Origin: an uncultured bacterium
Lineage (GTDB): Bacteria; Verrucomicrobiota; Lentisphaeria; Victivallales; UBA1829
Assembly: GCA_902778895.1 (NCBI GenBank)
Contig: CACYZF010000003.1
Location: forward strand, 98,410-162,409
Direction of reading: 5' to 3'
Length of the DNA: 64,000 nt
A model generated the notes under the pieces. That model was not told the origin of the DNA. It saw only the letters and a list, made by a program, of their open reading frames with translations, and made no database searches. Every line of letters begins with the position of its first letter. Within the stretch, counting starts at the first letter, position 1. The translations under genes and the position numbers were made by a program. Shown in pieces: positions 16,640 to 24,826 of this stretch.

Positions 16640-18895
16640 ATGCCAGACAGAGACGCACAATCTCTTCCGGCAGTGGAGGTTCTTGTCAACTTATCGCTTG
16701 ACAGGACCTTCGATTATTTAATCCCGGCGCACCTCATCGGACGCATTCAGCCCGGCATGAAGGTCAACGTGCCGTTCGGCAAGGGCCGCAAGCCGCGCCC
16801 GGCGACCGTGACGCGCCTCATTCCCCGTCCCGACCGCGGCGACCTGAAGGAAATCATCGAAATCTGCGGAGACGTGCCGCAGATACCGGATTCCCTCTCG
16901 AAACTCGGCGCATGGATCGCCGATTATTATTGTTGCACCCGCGAACAAGCCCTGCGCGCGCTCCTGCCGTCGGCGGTTCGAAGCGGCAAGGTCAAGCCAA
17001 AAAAGATCCGCCGGTGCTATTTGGCGTCCCCGGAGAAAGCCGCCGCCTATCTGGAAAAAGCTGGCACACGGGCAAAAGTCCGGGCACAGGCCATCCAGTT
17101 CATCACGCTTCATCCCGGGGCGACGCCGGACACGGTCCAGGCCATGACCGGAGCAAAGACGCCCCAGCTCCGCGCGCTCGAAAAGGACGGCATCCTGAAC
17201 ATCGAGGAAGTCCGGCTCGACCGCGACCCGCTCCGCAACATCAAAATCGTCCCGACAACCCCGCTCAAACTCACCGGCGAACAGGGCGCCGCTTTGGACA
17301 GGATATTCTCCATGCTCGCACCGGACCGGCCGCCCGCCGCGCCGCACGTGCTCCTGCTGCACGGCGTGACCTGCAGCGGCAAGACCGAGGTATATCTGCA
17401 GGCGATTGCGCGCGTCCTGGAACAGGGCGGCAACGCGATCGTGCTGGTGCCGGAGATCTCCCTCACGCCGCAGACCGTGACACGGTTCCGCGCGCGCTTC
17501 GGCGAACGCGTCAGCGTACTCCACAGCGGGCTCACGCAGGGCGAACGCTACGACGAATGGATGAAGGTTTACCGCGGCGAAGTCGACATCGCAGTCGGCG
17601 CCCGGTCCGCCCTTTTCGCTCCGTTCCGCAACCTCAAGCTCATCATCGTCGACGAGGAACACGATTCCTCGTACAAGCAGTCCGAAGCACCCCGGTACAA
17701 CGCCCGCGACGTGGCGGTGGTCCGCGGCCGGATGGAGGGCGCACTCGTGATACTCGGGTCCGCCACACCTTCGCTGGAATCCTGGCAGAACGCCGTCACG
17801 GGGAAATACGCGCTGGCGTCCATGCCGAACCGCTGGGACCCGTCGATCGTGCTGCCCGCCGTCGAGATCGTCGACATGCGCCTGGAAAAAGACGACGAGG
17901 ACCGTATCCCGATGTTCTCGAAACGGCTCATCGACGCCGTACGCAGCCGGATTCAGGCGGGCGAACAGAGCATCCTCTTCCTGAACAAACGCGGCTACTC
18001 GCGCCAGCTCCAGTGCGCCTGCGGATACGTCCCGACCTGCCCGGACTGCTCCGTCGCCTACACTTACCACAAGAAAAATGCGTCGCTGATCTGCCATTTC
18101 TGCGGCCGGATCATCCCTGCGATCACGGCGTGCCCCGTCTGCGGCCAGTCCGAATTCCACTACGTCGGTACCGGCACCGAACGCGTCGAAAGTCTCGCCG
18201 GAGCATTGTTCCAAGGCGCGCGCATCGCGCGCATGGACTCGGACACCATGACGAATCCGCAGAAATACGAGGAGGTGCTGTCGAAGTTCCGTGGCGGCGA
18301 CCTTGACATCCTCATCGGCACGCAGATGATCGCCAAGGGGCTGGACTTTCCGAATGTCACGCTCGTGGGCGTGCTGAACGCCGACATGGGGCTTTACCTG
18401 CCGGATTTCCGGGCGCTCGAACGCACGTTCCAGTTGCTCGCACAGGTCGCCGGACGCGCCGGACGCGGCGAGGTCCACGGCCAGGTGCTCATCCAGACGT
18501 TTTCGCCGGAGAATCCCGCGATCCTTTGTGCGGCGGAACACTCCTGCAAAGACTTTTTCGAGGAGGAACTCCCAGTCCGCAAGGAACTCCTGTTCCCGCC
18601 GTTCTCGCACCTCACCGTCCTGCATTTCGACGGCGAGGACCCGGTCCTCATCGAAGCGAAAGCCGCCGAGCTTGTGAACCGCGTTTCGGAACGTTTCCCG
18701 GCGCCGCTGGAGATCAGCGACGCGACCCCGGCGCCGATCGAACGCATCAAGGGACGCTACCGGTACCTCGCCACGGTCAGGACGCCGCCCAACGCCGCGT
18801 TCCGCGCGTTTCTGCGCGCGGAGGTCATGAACTGGCGGCGAACGGTCAAGGACGTGGACCTGTACGTGGACGTCGACGCTCTTTCACTACTCTAA
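16640..18895 (+). CDS. priA: Primosomal replication-restart helicase PriA
   Basis: 751 aa, normal length. The N-terminal DNA-binding domain starts VEVLVNLSLDRTFDYLIP. Walker A is GVTCSGKTEVYL (about residue 241), the DEAH box is IIVDEEHDSSYKQ, and GSATPSLES follows. The zinc-binding insert CACGYVPTCPDC...CHFCGR...CPVCG carries the eight expected cysteines, then the C-terminal helicase lobe (GTQMIAKGLDFPNVTLV, QVAGRAGRGE). It reloads the replisome at stalled forks. The ATG at 16640 lacks a recognisable ribosome-binding site, so the exact start is slightly uncertain. Confidence 0.96.
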   Translation: MPDRDAQSLPAVEVLVNLSLDRTFDYLIPAHLIGRIQPGMKVNVPFGKGRKPRPATVTRLIPRPDRGDLKEIIEICGDVPQIPDSLSKLGAWIADYYCCTREQALRALLPSAVRSGKVKPKKIRRCYLASPEKAAAYLEKAGTRAKVRAQAIQFITLHPGATPDTVQAMTGAKTPQLRALEKDGILNIEEVRLDRDPLRNIKIVPTTPLKLTGEQGAALDRIFSMLAPDRPPAAPHVLLLHGVTCSGKTEVYLQAIARVLEQGGNAIVLVPEISLTPQTVTRFRARFGERVSVLHSGLTQGERYDEWMKVYRGEVDIAVGARSALFAPFRNLKLIIVDEEHDSSYKQSEAPRYNARDVAVVRGRMEGALVILGSATPSLESWQNAVTGKYALASMPNRWDPSIVLPAVEIVDMRLEKDDEDRIPMFSKRLIDAVRSRIQAGEQSILFLNKRGYSRQLQCACGYVPTCPDCSVAYTYHKKNASLICHFCGRIIPAITACPVCGQSEFHYVGTGTERVESLAGALFQGARIARMDSDTMTNPQKYEEVLSKFRGGDLDILIGTQMIAKGLDFPNVTLVGVLNADMGLYLPDFRALERTFQLLAQVAGRAGRGEVHGQVLIQTFSPENPAILCAAEHSCKDFFEEELPVRKELLFPPFSHLTVLHFDGEDPVLIEAKAAELVNRVSERFPAPLEISDATPAPIERIKGRYRYLATVRTPPNAAFRAFLRAEVMNWRRTVKDVDLYVDVDALSLL

Positions 18896-18940
18896 ATGCT
18901 TCTTTTTTCCAAATAAATCAGAGAAAGTTTCAAACCGGGT

Positions 18941-18969
18941 TTGATTTTTCCGCTGTTTAGGTTTATAGT
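18941..18969 (+). promoter_or_regulatory. Promoter of the Ser-tract gene
   Basis: TTGATT (18941-18946), 17-base spacer, TATAGT (18964-18969). The leader of about 60 bases contains a direct repeat of ATCCGGTTC and a TGGAG site before the ATG at 19036. Confidence 0.65.
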
Positions 18970-19035
18970 ATAGCGATTACAGCGACTTTTGAAACGAAAT
19001 CCGGTTCGCAATCCGGTTCAAATGGAGCATTTATC

Positions 19036-20196
19036 ATGAAATACATCCTGTTCACATTCACGTTCGCGGCATCCGTCTGCGCCGCACCGGTCCTGTTCGC
19101 CGGGTCCGGCCTGATGGACGACCTGATCAAACCTTACGACGACTCGCTCATCGAGCTGCCGGGCGAAACTGCGCACAAGCCGTCCGTTTCCCGTTCCGCC
19201 CAGCTCGTCGACGACAGCGCGACCGACACATGGGGCGCCCGTGACGGTCAATCCTCCACTCCGGAGAAGAAGCCTTCCTCCTCTTCGGCTCCGTCGAAAT
19301 CCGGCAGTTCTTCATCTTCCTCTTCATCTTCCTCTTCATCTTCCTCTTCATCTTCCTCTTCTTCCTCGTCCTCGTCGACCTCGACAAGATCAAAGAGTTT
19401 TAACGCCGACGGGACTTATATTCCATATTCGGAACGCTATCCGGAAGAGAAAAAGGAAACAACGGAATCCGGCTTCGACCGCGACACGTTCGACCCCAAC
19501 TTCAATCCGTTCAGGAACGACTACAAGTACGAAGATACGAATTACCAACCCAACAGGACCCGTCCGGAGTTCGAAGAAACGCGCCGGAAGATCAAGGAAG
19601 TTCTGGGCGAAGGCGTGCCGAAAGTGATGGTCGACTCGAAAGTCGAGGAACTGATCCACAACGACGCACGCAGCGCCTCACTGGAAGCCCCCACGACGCC
19701 GGACCGCTGGACACGCGCGCCGAACGGCTGGTTCTGCGATTTCGACGACGCGATGGAAAAGGCGCAGCAATCGGGGAAGGCGGTCGCGGTGTTCTTCCAT
19801 TCGTCCGACAACGACAATTCGCGCAAGTTCAAGACCGAGCGCATGGAAAACAACAAGTTCAAGAACAAAATGCGCGACCGTCTGCTCGTCGTCTACATGG
19901 ATTATCCGAACAACGCCGACACCAGCAAGGACAAACGGAACCGCGAACAGGTGCAGCACAACACCCGGATCGCCGACAAGTTCCATGTCGCGAACTATCC
20001 CACGGTCATCATCCTGAATTCCTCAGGCAGCGAACTCGGACGCCTCGACACCAATACCAATTCGACTGTCTCGACGTTCGTGGAAAAGGCCGACAGGATC
20101 GTGCCGCAGCGTGAGGTGAAAGACAAAAAAACGACCGGATTCCGGATCGGCGGCAGCATAACGGACGATTCCGACTCCCGGAAAACCTCGGACTGA
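19036..20196 (+). CDS. Secreted poly-serine protein with a cysteine-less thioredoxin-like domain
   Basis: 386 aa. Signal peptide MKYILFTFTFAASVCAAPV. Residues 75-115 are low complexity with 24 consecutive Ser. The C-terminal half (about 230-360) reads as a thioredoxin fold of the thiol-disulfide-like family: DFDDAMEKAQQSGKAVAVFF, then YMDYPNN, ADKFHVANYPTVIILNSSGSELGRL including the cis-Pro YPT. Where CxxC should be, the sequence is SSDNDNS, so no redox chemistry is expected. It is probably a periplasmic or surface protein with a Ser linker. Function unknown. Confidence 0.65.
   Translation: MKYILFTFTFAASVCAAPVLFAGSGLMDDLIKPYDDSLIELPGETAHKPSVSRSAQLVDDSATDTWGARDGQSSTPEKKPSSSSAPSKSGSSSSSSSSSSSSSSSSSSSSSSSSTSTRSKSFNADGTYIPYSERYPEEKKETTESGFDRDTFDPNFNPFRNDYKYEDTNYQPNRTRPEFEETRRKIKEVLGEGVPKVMVDSKVEELIHNDARSASLEAPTTPDRWTRAPNGWFCDFDDAMEKAQQSGKAVAVFFHSSDNDNSRKFKTERMENNKFKNKMRDRLLVVYMDYPNNADTSKDKRNREQVQHNTRIADKFHVANYPTVIILNSSGSELGRLDTNTNSTVSTFVEKADRIVPQREVKDKKTTGFRIGGSITDDSDSRKTSD
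19309..19356 (+). repeat. 12-bp tandem microsatellite encoding serines
   Basis: Four perfect copies of TCTTCATCTTCC inside the Ser-tract gene, flanked by degenerate units. The unit is a multiple of three, so copy-number change would alter linker length by four Ser per unit without frameshift. Confidence 0.9.
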
Positions 20197-20217
20197 ACCG
20201 GACGTAATATTCCCCCG

Positions 20218-20901
20218 ATGCTGAACTCCATCGCAGTCAACCGCGAGCCCGTCCTCCTCGGAGACGTCCCCGCCCTCGCGGAGGCTTCGGAGCGGACCGT
20301 CCTTGTCGTGCGGCATTCCATCCGCGAATCGCTCCGGGCTGGCTCGGTCGATCCCGACCTGACCCCGGAAGGGGCGGAACTGGCACAGCGCTGCGGACGT
20401 CTGCTTTCCGGCCTGGGAAACGACGTTCTCTTCGCCGCATCTCCCAGGACCCGCACACGCCGGACGGCGCAGTGCATGATGGAGGGCGGCGGATTTCCGC
20501 GGCGGGAAGTCCGCGACTGTCCCGAACTCGGCGACCTGACCATTTTCGCACATCCGGTCAACTTCGAGGCCATGCTCCGCACGCACAATACCGAAAACGT
20601 GATGCGCGAGTATTTTTCCACCGGCCATGCGGAAGGTCTGAAGGATATGCGGCCCTTCGCCGAAGAATTGCTGTCGCTCCTCACCGGAACACCGTTTCCC
20701 GCCTCACGCACGGTCATCGTATCCCACGATGTACTGGCGATGTCGATCCTGAGCGCGCTGGGCGTCCGCGGTTTTCTGATCGAGGACTGGTGCGGCTATC
20801 TGCACGGCGTGCTGCTGACGCGCGGACGGGACGGCAAATGGACTGCGGCGTATGCTGTCCCGGACTACGACGCGGGAAAAAAACACCGTCTTTTTGTCTG
20901 A
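20218..20901 (+). CDS. Histidine phosphatase (phosphoglycerate mutase-like) family protein
   Basis: 227 aa. The catalytic His is in VLVVRHSIRES, RHS in place of the more usual RHG. DPDLTPEGAELAQRCGRLL and SPRTRTRRTAQ supply the second Arg, and IVSHDVLAMSIL the second catalytic His. The closing part is ordinary for the superfamily. Substrate unknown. It follows the Ser-tract gene by 21 bases but without a clear ribosome-binding site, so co-transcription is likely and the start is the first good ATG. Confidence 0.8.
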   Translation: MLNSIAVNREPVLLGDVPALAEASERTVLVVRHSIRESLRAGSVDPDLTPEGAELAQRCGRLLSGLGNDVLFAASPRTRTRRTAQCMMEGGGFPRREVRDCPELGDLTIFAHPVNFEAMLRTHNTENVMREYFSTGHAEGLKDMRPFAEELLSLLTGTPFPASRTVIVSHDVLAMSILSALGVRGFLIEDWCGYLHGVLLTRGRDGKWTAAYAVPDYDAGKKHRLFV

Positions 20902-20971
20902 TCGTCAAGGCTGGAGTCTCACGCGTGCGAGAAAAAACAAGAATAAAAGCCTTTAAAACGTTAAATGTCGC

Positions 20972-20999
20972 TTGAAATCGCGAAAAAACGTGATAACTT
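20972..20999 (+). promoter_or_regulatory. Promoter of the tandem solute-binding lipoprotein
   Basis: TTGAAA (20972-20977), 16-base spacer ending GTGA, TAACTT (20994-20999). An ACGGAGAAAGG site lies before the ATG at 21070. Confidence 0.5.
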
Positions 21000-21069
21000 A
21001 TGGGGAAAACATCCCTTTCAGCTGCTTTGAACTTAAAATATCTTCATCCTCAACGGAGAAAGGTTTATC

Positions 21070-22548
21070 ATGAATAAATTCTTCCGCCTCTTCGCCGCCC
21101 TGCTTCTTGGAGCAGTCCTGCTGCCGGCCTGCTCCAAGTCCGAAAACAACGGGAAACCGCTGATCGTGGCCTGCGAAGCGTCCACGTCCCCCTACTGCTA
21201 TTACACGGGAAATGAGGCCAAACCGGTCGCTGGCGTCGACATCGACCTCGTCGAACTGATCGGAAAGGAACTCGGGCGTCCCGTCCAGTACAAGATCGTA
21301 CCGTTCCAGCAGATTTTCACGCTCGTCGCCATGGGCAAGGCGGATATCGGCGCGGCCGGCATCTCCATTACACCCCAGCGTGCCGAACGCGTGCTTTTCT
21401 CCACCGTCTACGATGTTTCCTCGCAGGTGATCGTCGTACCGAAGAACTCCTCGCTCACCGATGAATTCTCCCTGAAGACCGCCCGTGTGGCGGCTCAGGA
21501 AGGCACCAGCGACCTCACGCTCCTGCGCGAACGCATCCGGCCGAGAATCGTCCTGCCGTTCCTCACGCAGGAGGAAGTGAACGCCTCGCTCGTCGACCGC
21601 CGCGCCGACGCCGCCGTGATGGACCGCATGGAGGCGGAACTTCTGGTCCGTGCGACCGGAGACGCGTTCAAGATCCTCGAAAAACCGCTGACCAAGGAAC
21701 AGTACGGAATCCTTTTCAACAAAAAGGACACCAAGCTCGCGGAAGCATCCAACGCGGTCATTGAGAAATTCAAACGTGCCGGTACGCTTCAGGACAGCCG
21801 CACCAAACACATCGAAGTGCTCAGCGCGCTGCCTACCGGCGCAAAGGAGAAAGAGGAGGTCAAGCCGTTCATCGTCTGCCTCGAAACTTCGTTCGCGCCG
21901 TTCGTCTTCGTGGACAACAACCGTCTGGTCGGCGTGGACATCGAACTGGCCGAGGCCATCGCGAAAGAACTCAAGCGCCCGCTTGAGCTCAAAGTCGTCC
22001 CTTTCACCGAGGTGATCCCGCTCGTCATGACCGGAGCCGCCGACATGGGCGCATCCGGCGTCTCCATTACGCCGGAACGTTCCGCCATGGTGCTTTTCTC
22101 CAAATCCTACGAGAGCGGCGTGCGCAGGGTCCTCGTGAATGAAGGCGCGACGTTTGATACGCTCGATGACCTGCAGGGTAAAGTCATCGGCGCCAAGAAA
22201 GGCACCACGAACGAGGATTTCGTCATCAACCAGCTCCATGCAAGGGAATTCTACCACTACGACAACGCCACGCAGGCCATCATCGGACTCCTCAACAACG
22301 AAATCGACGCCTACGTTGACGATGAGAACGAGGCCGATCTGGCCGCCGGCAAATATATCGGCAGAGTCAAGATGCTGAACATCGCCATTCCCGCCGAAGA
22401 ATACGGATTCCCGTTCAAGACCGGCAACGACGAGCTGAAAGCCGTCGCGGACAAGATCATCGAGGAAAAGCGCGCCAACGGCGAACTCCAGGCGCTCTTC
22501 CGCCGTTACAACACCCGCTACAAAGCGATCGAATCGAACGGAATCTGA
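21070..22548 (+). CDS. Lipoprotein with two fused family 3 solute-binding domains
   Basis: 492 aa. Lipobox LLPACS at residues 15-20. Domain 1 (about 32-255) and domain 2 (about 270-490) are both SBP_bac_3 folds and align to each other: GVDIDLVELIGKELGRPVQ / GVDIELAEAIAKELKRPLE, then GKADIGAAGISITPQRAE / GAADMGASGVSITPERSA, and VLFS in both. Such proteins deliver polar amino acids to ABC permeases. Here no permease or ATPase gene is adjacent. The duplication is old because the copies differ throughout. It could be a receptor for an unlinked transporter, or a sensor. Confidence 0.85.
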   Translation: MNKFFRLFAALLLGAVLLPACSKSENNGKPLIVACEASTSPYCYYTGNEAKPVAGVDIDLVELIGKELGRPVQYKIVPFQQIFTLVAMGKADIGAAGISITPQRAERVLFSTVYDVSSQVIVVPKNSSLTDEFSLKTARVAAQEGTSDLTLLRERIRPRIVLPFLTQEEVNASLVDRRADAAVMDRMEAELLVRATGDAFKILEKPLTKEQYGILFNKKDTKLAEASNAVIEKFKRAGTLQDSRTKHIEVLSALPTGAKEKEEVKPFIVCLETSFAPFVFVDNNRLVGVDIELAEAIAKELKRPLELKVVPFTEVIPLVMTGAADMGASGVSITPERSAMVLFSKSYESGVRRVLVNEGATFDTLDDLQGKVIGAKKGTTNEDFVINQLHAREFYHYDNATQAIIGLLNNEIDAYVDDENEADLAAGKYIGRVKMLNIAIPAEEYGFPFKTGNDELKAVADKIIEEKRANGELQALFRRYNTRYKAIESNGI

Positions 22549-22568
22549 TCCCGTCCGAATTGAACTCA

Positions 22569-22604
22569 GGGCGGAGCGCGCCGCAGCCGGCATTCGCTCC
22601 GCCC
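22569..22604 (+). terminator. Hairpin after the solute-binding lipoprotein gene
   Basis: A 10-base perfect stem GGGCGGAGCG / CGCTCCGCCC with a 16-base loop, 20 bases after the stop and followed by GATTTGT. Poor T tract. Confidence 0.5.
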
Positions 22605-22621
22605 GATTTGTCCCGCCGGGG

Positions 22622-22667
22622 GGAGGCTGCGCCTCCACTGAAGCAGTGCCCGGCTCCGCCCGGGCAC
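22622..22667 (+). repeat. Composite palindromic intergenic element, copy 2
   Basis: GGAGGC-TGC-GCCTCC (22622-22636), ACTGAAGCAGTG (22637-22648), then GTGCCCG...CGGGCAC (22646-22667) and ACGAG. Same order of hairpins as copy 1. It sits between the lipoprotein gene and larB. A further imperfect hairpin-like stretch runs to about 22720. Confidence 0.65.
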
Positions 22668-22754
22668 GAGAAAGAACAAGACTGGGGCGGAACCGGAATG
22701 TCCGGCTCCGCCCAGGCAGGAAATATCAACAGTCATACTACGGAATCCTTTACC

Positions 22755-23510
22755 ATGGATGCAGGCAGAATTCTTGACGATTTCCGCAGCGGAGCCATCA
22801 CCCGCGAACAGGCGCTTTCGCTCCTGAACAAACTCCCGTACGAGGACATCGGCTTCGCCAAACTCGACCACCACAGACAAATCCGGCGCGGCGGCATCGA
22901 AACCGTGTTCTGCGCGGGCAAGACCGCCGAACAGGTCCGGAGCATCTTCGAACGGTTCATCGCAACGGGCGGAAACGCCATCGGGACGCGCGCCACCGCC
23001 GAACAGGCCGAATACGTCCGCGCCGCACTGCCCGACGTCCAGTACGACCCTGTGTCGCGCCTGCTGTACATCATGGGCAATCCGAAGCCGCGGACCGGAT
23101 GCGTGGCGGTCTGCACGGGCGGCACGTCCGACCAGCCGGTCGCCGAGGAGGCCGCCAAAACCGCCGAGTTCTTCGGCGCCGATGTGAAACGGTTCTACGA
23201 CGTCGGCATCGCCGGAATCCACCGCCTGTTCGCCTGCCTGGACGAGATCCGCACCGCAAACGCCGTGGTCGCCATCGCGGGAATGGAAGGCGCGCTCGGC
23301 GGCGTGATCGCCGGACTTGTTTCCGTGCCGGTCATCGCAGTGCCGACCTCCGTGGGATACGGCGCGTCCTTCGCCGGGATCGCCCCGCTCCTGACCATGC
23401 TCAATTCCTGCGCCGAAGGCATGTCCGTCGTGAACATCGACAACGGATTCGGCGCGGGCTATCTCGCCGCCCGCATCAACTCGCTCGTCACACAGGGGAA
23501 CCATCCATGA
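22755..23510 (+). CDS. larB: Nickel-pincer cofactor biosynthesis carboxylase/hydrolase LarB
   Basis: 251 aa from the ATG at 22755; upstream in-frame starts run through the palindromic element and are rejected. The N-terminal helix precedes KLDHHRQIRRGGIETVFCAGKT, and the C-terminal PurE-like domain has VAVCTGGTSDQPVAEEAA, FYDVGIAGIHRL and VAIAGMEGALGGVIAGL. LarB carboxylates nicotinic acid adenine dinucleotide at C5 and cleaves it to the pyridinium-3,5-biscarboxylic acid mononucleotide. First gene of larB-larC-larE, each overlapping the next. Confidence 0.95.
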   Translation: MDAGRILDDFRSGAITREQALSLLNKLPYEDIGFAKLDHHRQIRRGGIETVFCAGKTAEQVRSIFERFIATGGNAIGTRATAEQAEYVRAALPDVQYDPVSRLLYIMGNPKPRTGCVAVCTGGTSDQPVAEEAAKTAEFFGADVKRFYDVGIAGIHRLFACLDEIRTANAVVAIAGMEGALGGVIAGLVSVPVIAVPTSVGYGASFAGIAPLLTMLNSCAEGMSVVNIDNGFGAGYLAARINSLVTQGNHP

Positions 23511-24826
23511 GCAACACCATCCTTTACCTCGAATGCGCCACCGGGATCAGCGGCGATATGACCGTGGCCGCGCTGCTTGACCTCGGGGCGTCCAAAGTCA
23601 AACTGCTGGCAGCCCTCGACAGCCTGAACGTGGAGGGTTATTCCGTCTCGGTCGGACGCGCCAATTCGCACGGCGTGGACGCCTGTTCGTTCGACGTCGA
23701 GCTGGAGCATGAACATGAGCATCATGAGCATGAACATCATGAGCATGAGCACCAGCACGGCCATACGGAGCTCGAACACGAGCATCCGCACGAAGCCCAT
23801 GATCATCATCACGGACACGGTCATGAGCACGGGCATCATCATCCGCACGTGCACCGCAATCTGGCGGATGTGACCGCCATTCTGAACAGCGGCGACCTGA
23901 CTCCGCACGCCCGCGAACTCGCACTGAAGATATTCGGCATCGTGGCCGAGGCGGAATCCAGGGCGCACGGCAAGCCCATCGACGAGGTCCACTTCCACGA
24001 GGTCGGCGCGATCGACTCCATCGTGGACATCGCAGCCGCCGCTGTCTGCCTCGACGACCTCGGAATCGACGACGTCGTCGTGACGGGCCTGAGCGAGGGG
24101 ACCGGATTCGTGGAGTGCCAGCACGGCCTGCTCCCGATCCCCGTTCCCGCCGTGGCGAACATCGCTTCCGCAAGCGGGCTTCCGCTCCGCATCCTCCCCG
24201 TGGAGGGCGAAATGGTCACCCCGACCGGCGCGGCCATCGCCGCCGCCATCCGGACGCGTTCCGCCCTGCCCGGATCCTTCACGATCAAAAAGATCGGCCT
24301 CGGCACAGGCAAACGCGATTTCGGCATGCCGAACGTGCTCCGCGCGATGCTGATCGAGGAGACCGCCGCCGCGGACGCGCCGCCAGCCGAGATCATGATT
24401 CTGGAGACCAATATCGACGATTCCACGGGCGAAACGCTGGGGCTGGCGATGGATTCCCTGCTCGCGGCCGGGGCGCTGGACGTGCATTACATTCCCGCCT
24501 TCATGAAGAAAAACCGTCCGGCGTGGCTCCTGCGCGTGATCTGCCGCGAGGCCGACGTGCCCGCGATGGAACGCGTCATATTCACGGAGACCAGCTCCAT
24601 CGGCCTCCGCAAGCTCCCGGCGGCGCGCACCTGCCTCGCCCGCACGGTCATGGACGTAACGCTCCCCGCCGGGCCCGCGAAGGTCAAGAAATGCACCTTC
24701 GACGGGCAGACGTTCTATTATCCCGAATACGAAAGCATCAAGGCGCTGGCGGCCGCTTCCGGCGTGCCGTTCGCCGATCTCTTCCGCGATGCCGCGGAGA
24801 CTGCGAGGAAAAACGATGAAAGATAA
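23507..24826 (+). CDS. larC: Nickel insertion protein LarC
   Basis: 439 aa as one uninterrupted frame, unlike Lactobacillus plantarum where LarC needs a programmed frameshift. Start ATG overlaps the larB stop by four bases. The N-terminus has YLECATGISGDMTVAALLDLG. Residues 66-117 are a histidine-rich segment with about 26 His in 50 residues, expected to bind nickel. HFHEVGAIDSIVDIAAAA and the EGxxxTPTGAAI-like GEMVTPTGAAIAAA follow. It inserts nickel into pyridinium-3,5-bisthiocarboxylic acid mononucleotide using CTP. Confidence 0.95.
   Translation: MSNTILYLECATGISGDMTVAALLDLGASKVKLLAALDSLNVEGYSVSVGRANSHGVDACSFDVELEHEHEHHEHEHHEHEHQHGHTELEHEHPHEAHDHHHGHGHEHGHHHPHVHRNLADVTAILNSGDLTPHARELALKIFGIVAEAESRAHGKPIDEVHFHEVGAIDSIVDIAAAAVCLDDLGIDDVVVTGLSEGTGFVECQHGLLPIPVPAVANIASASGLPLRILPVEGEMVTPTGAAIAAAIRTRSALPGSFTIKKIGLGTGKRDFGMPNVLRAMLIEETAAADAPPAEIMILETNIDDSTGETLGLAMDSLLAAGALDVHYIPAFMKKNRPAWLLRVICREADVPAMERVIFTETSSIGLRKLPAARTCLARTVMDVTLPAGPAKVKKCTFDGQTFYYPEYESIKALAAASGVPFADLFRDAAETARKNDER

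Noticed and set aside
22560..22754. In-frame upstream extension of larB
   Set aside because: Would translate the palindromic element; the ATG at 22755 opens the conserved N-terminus.
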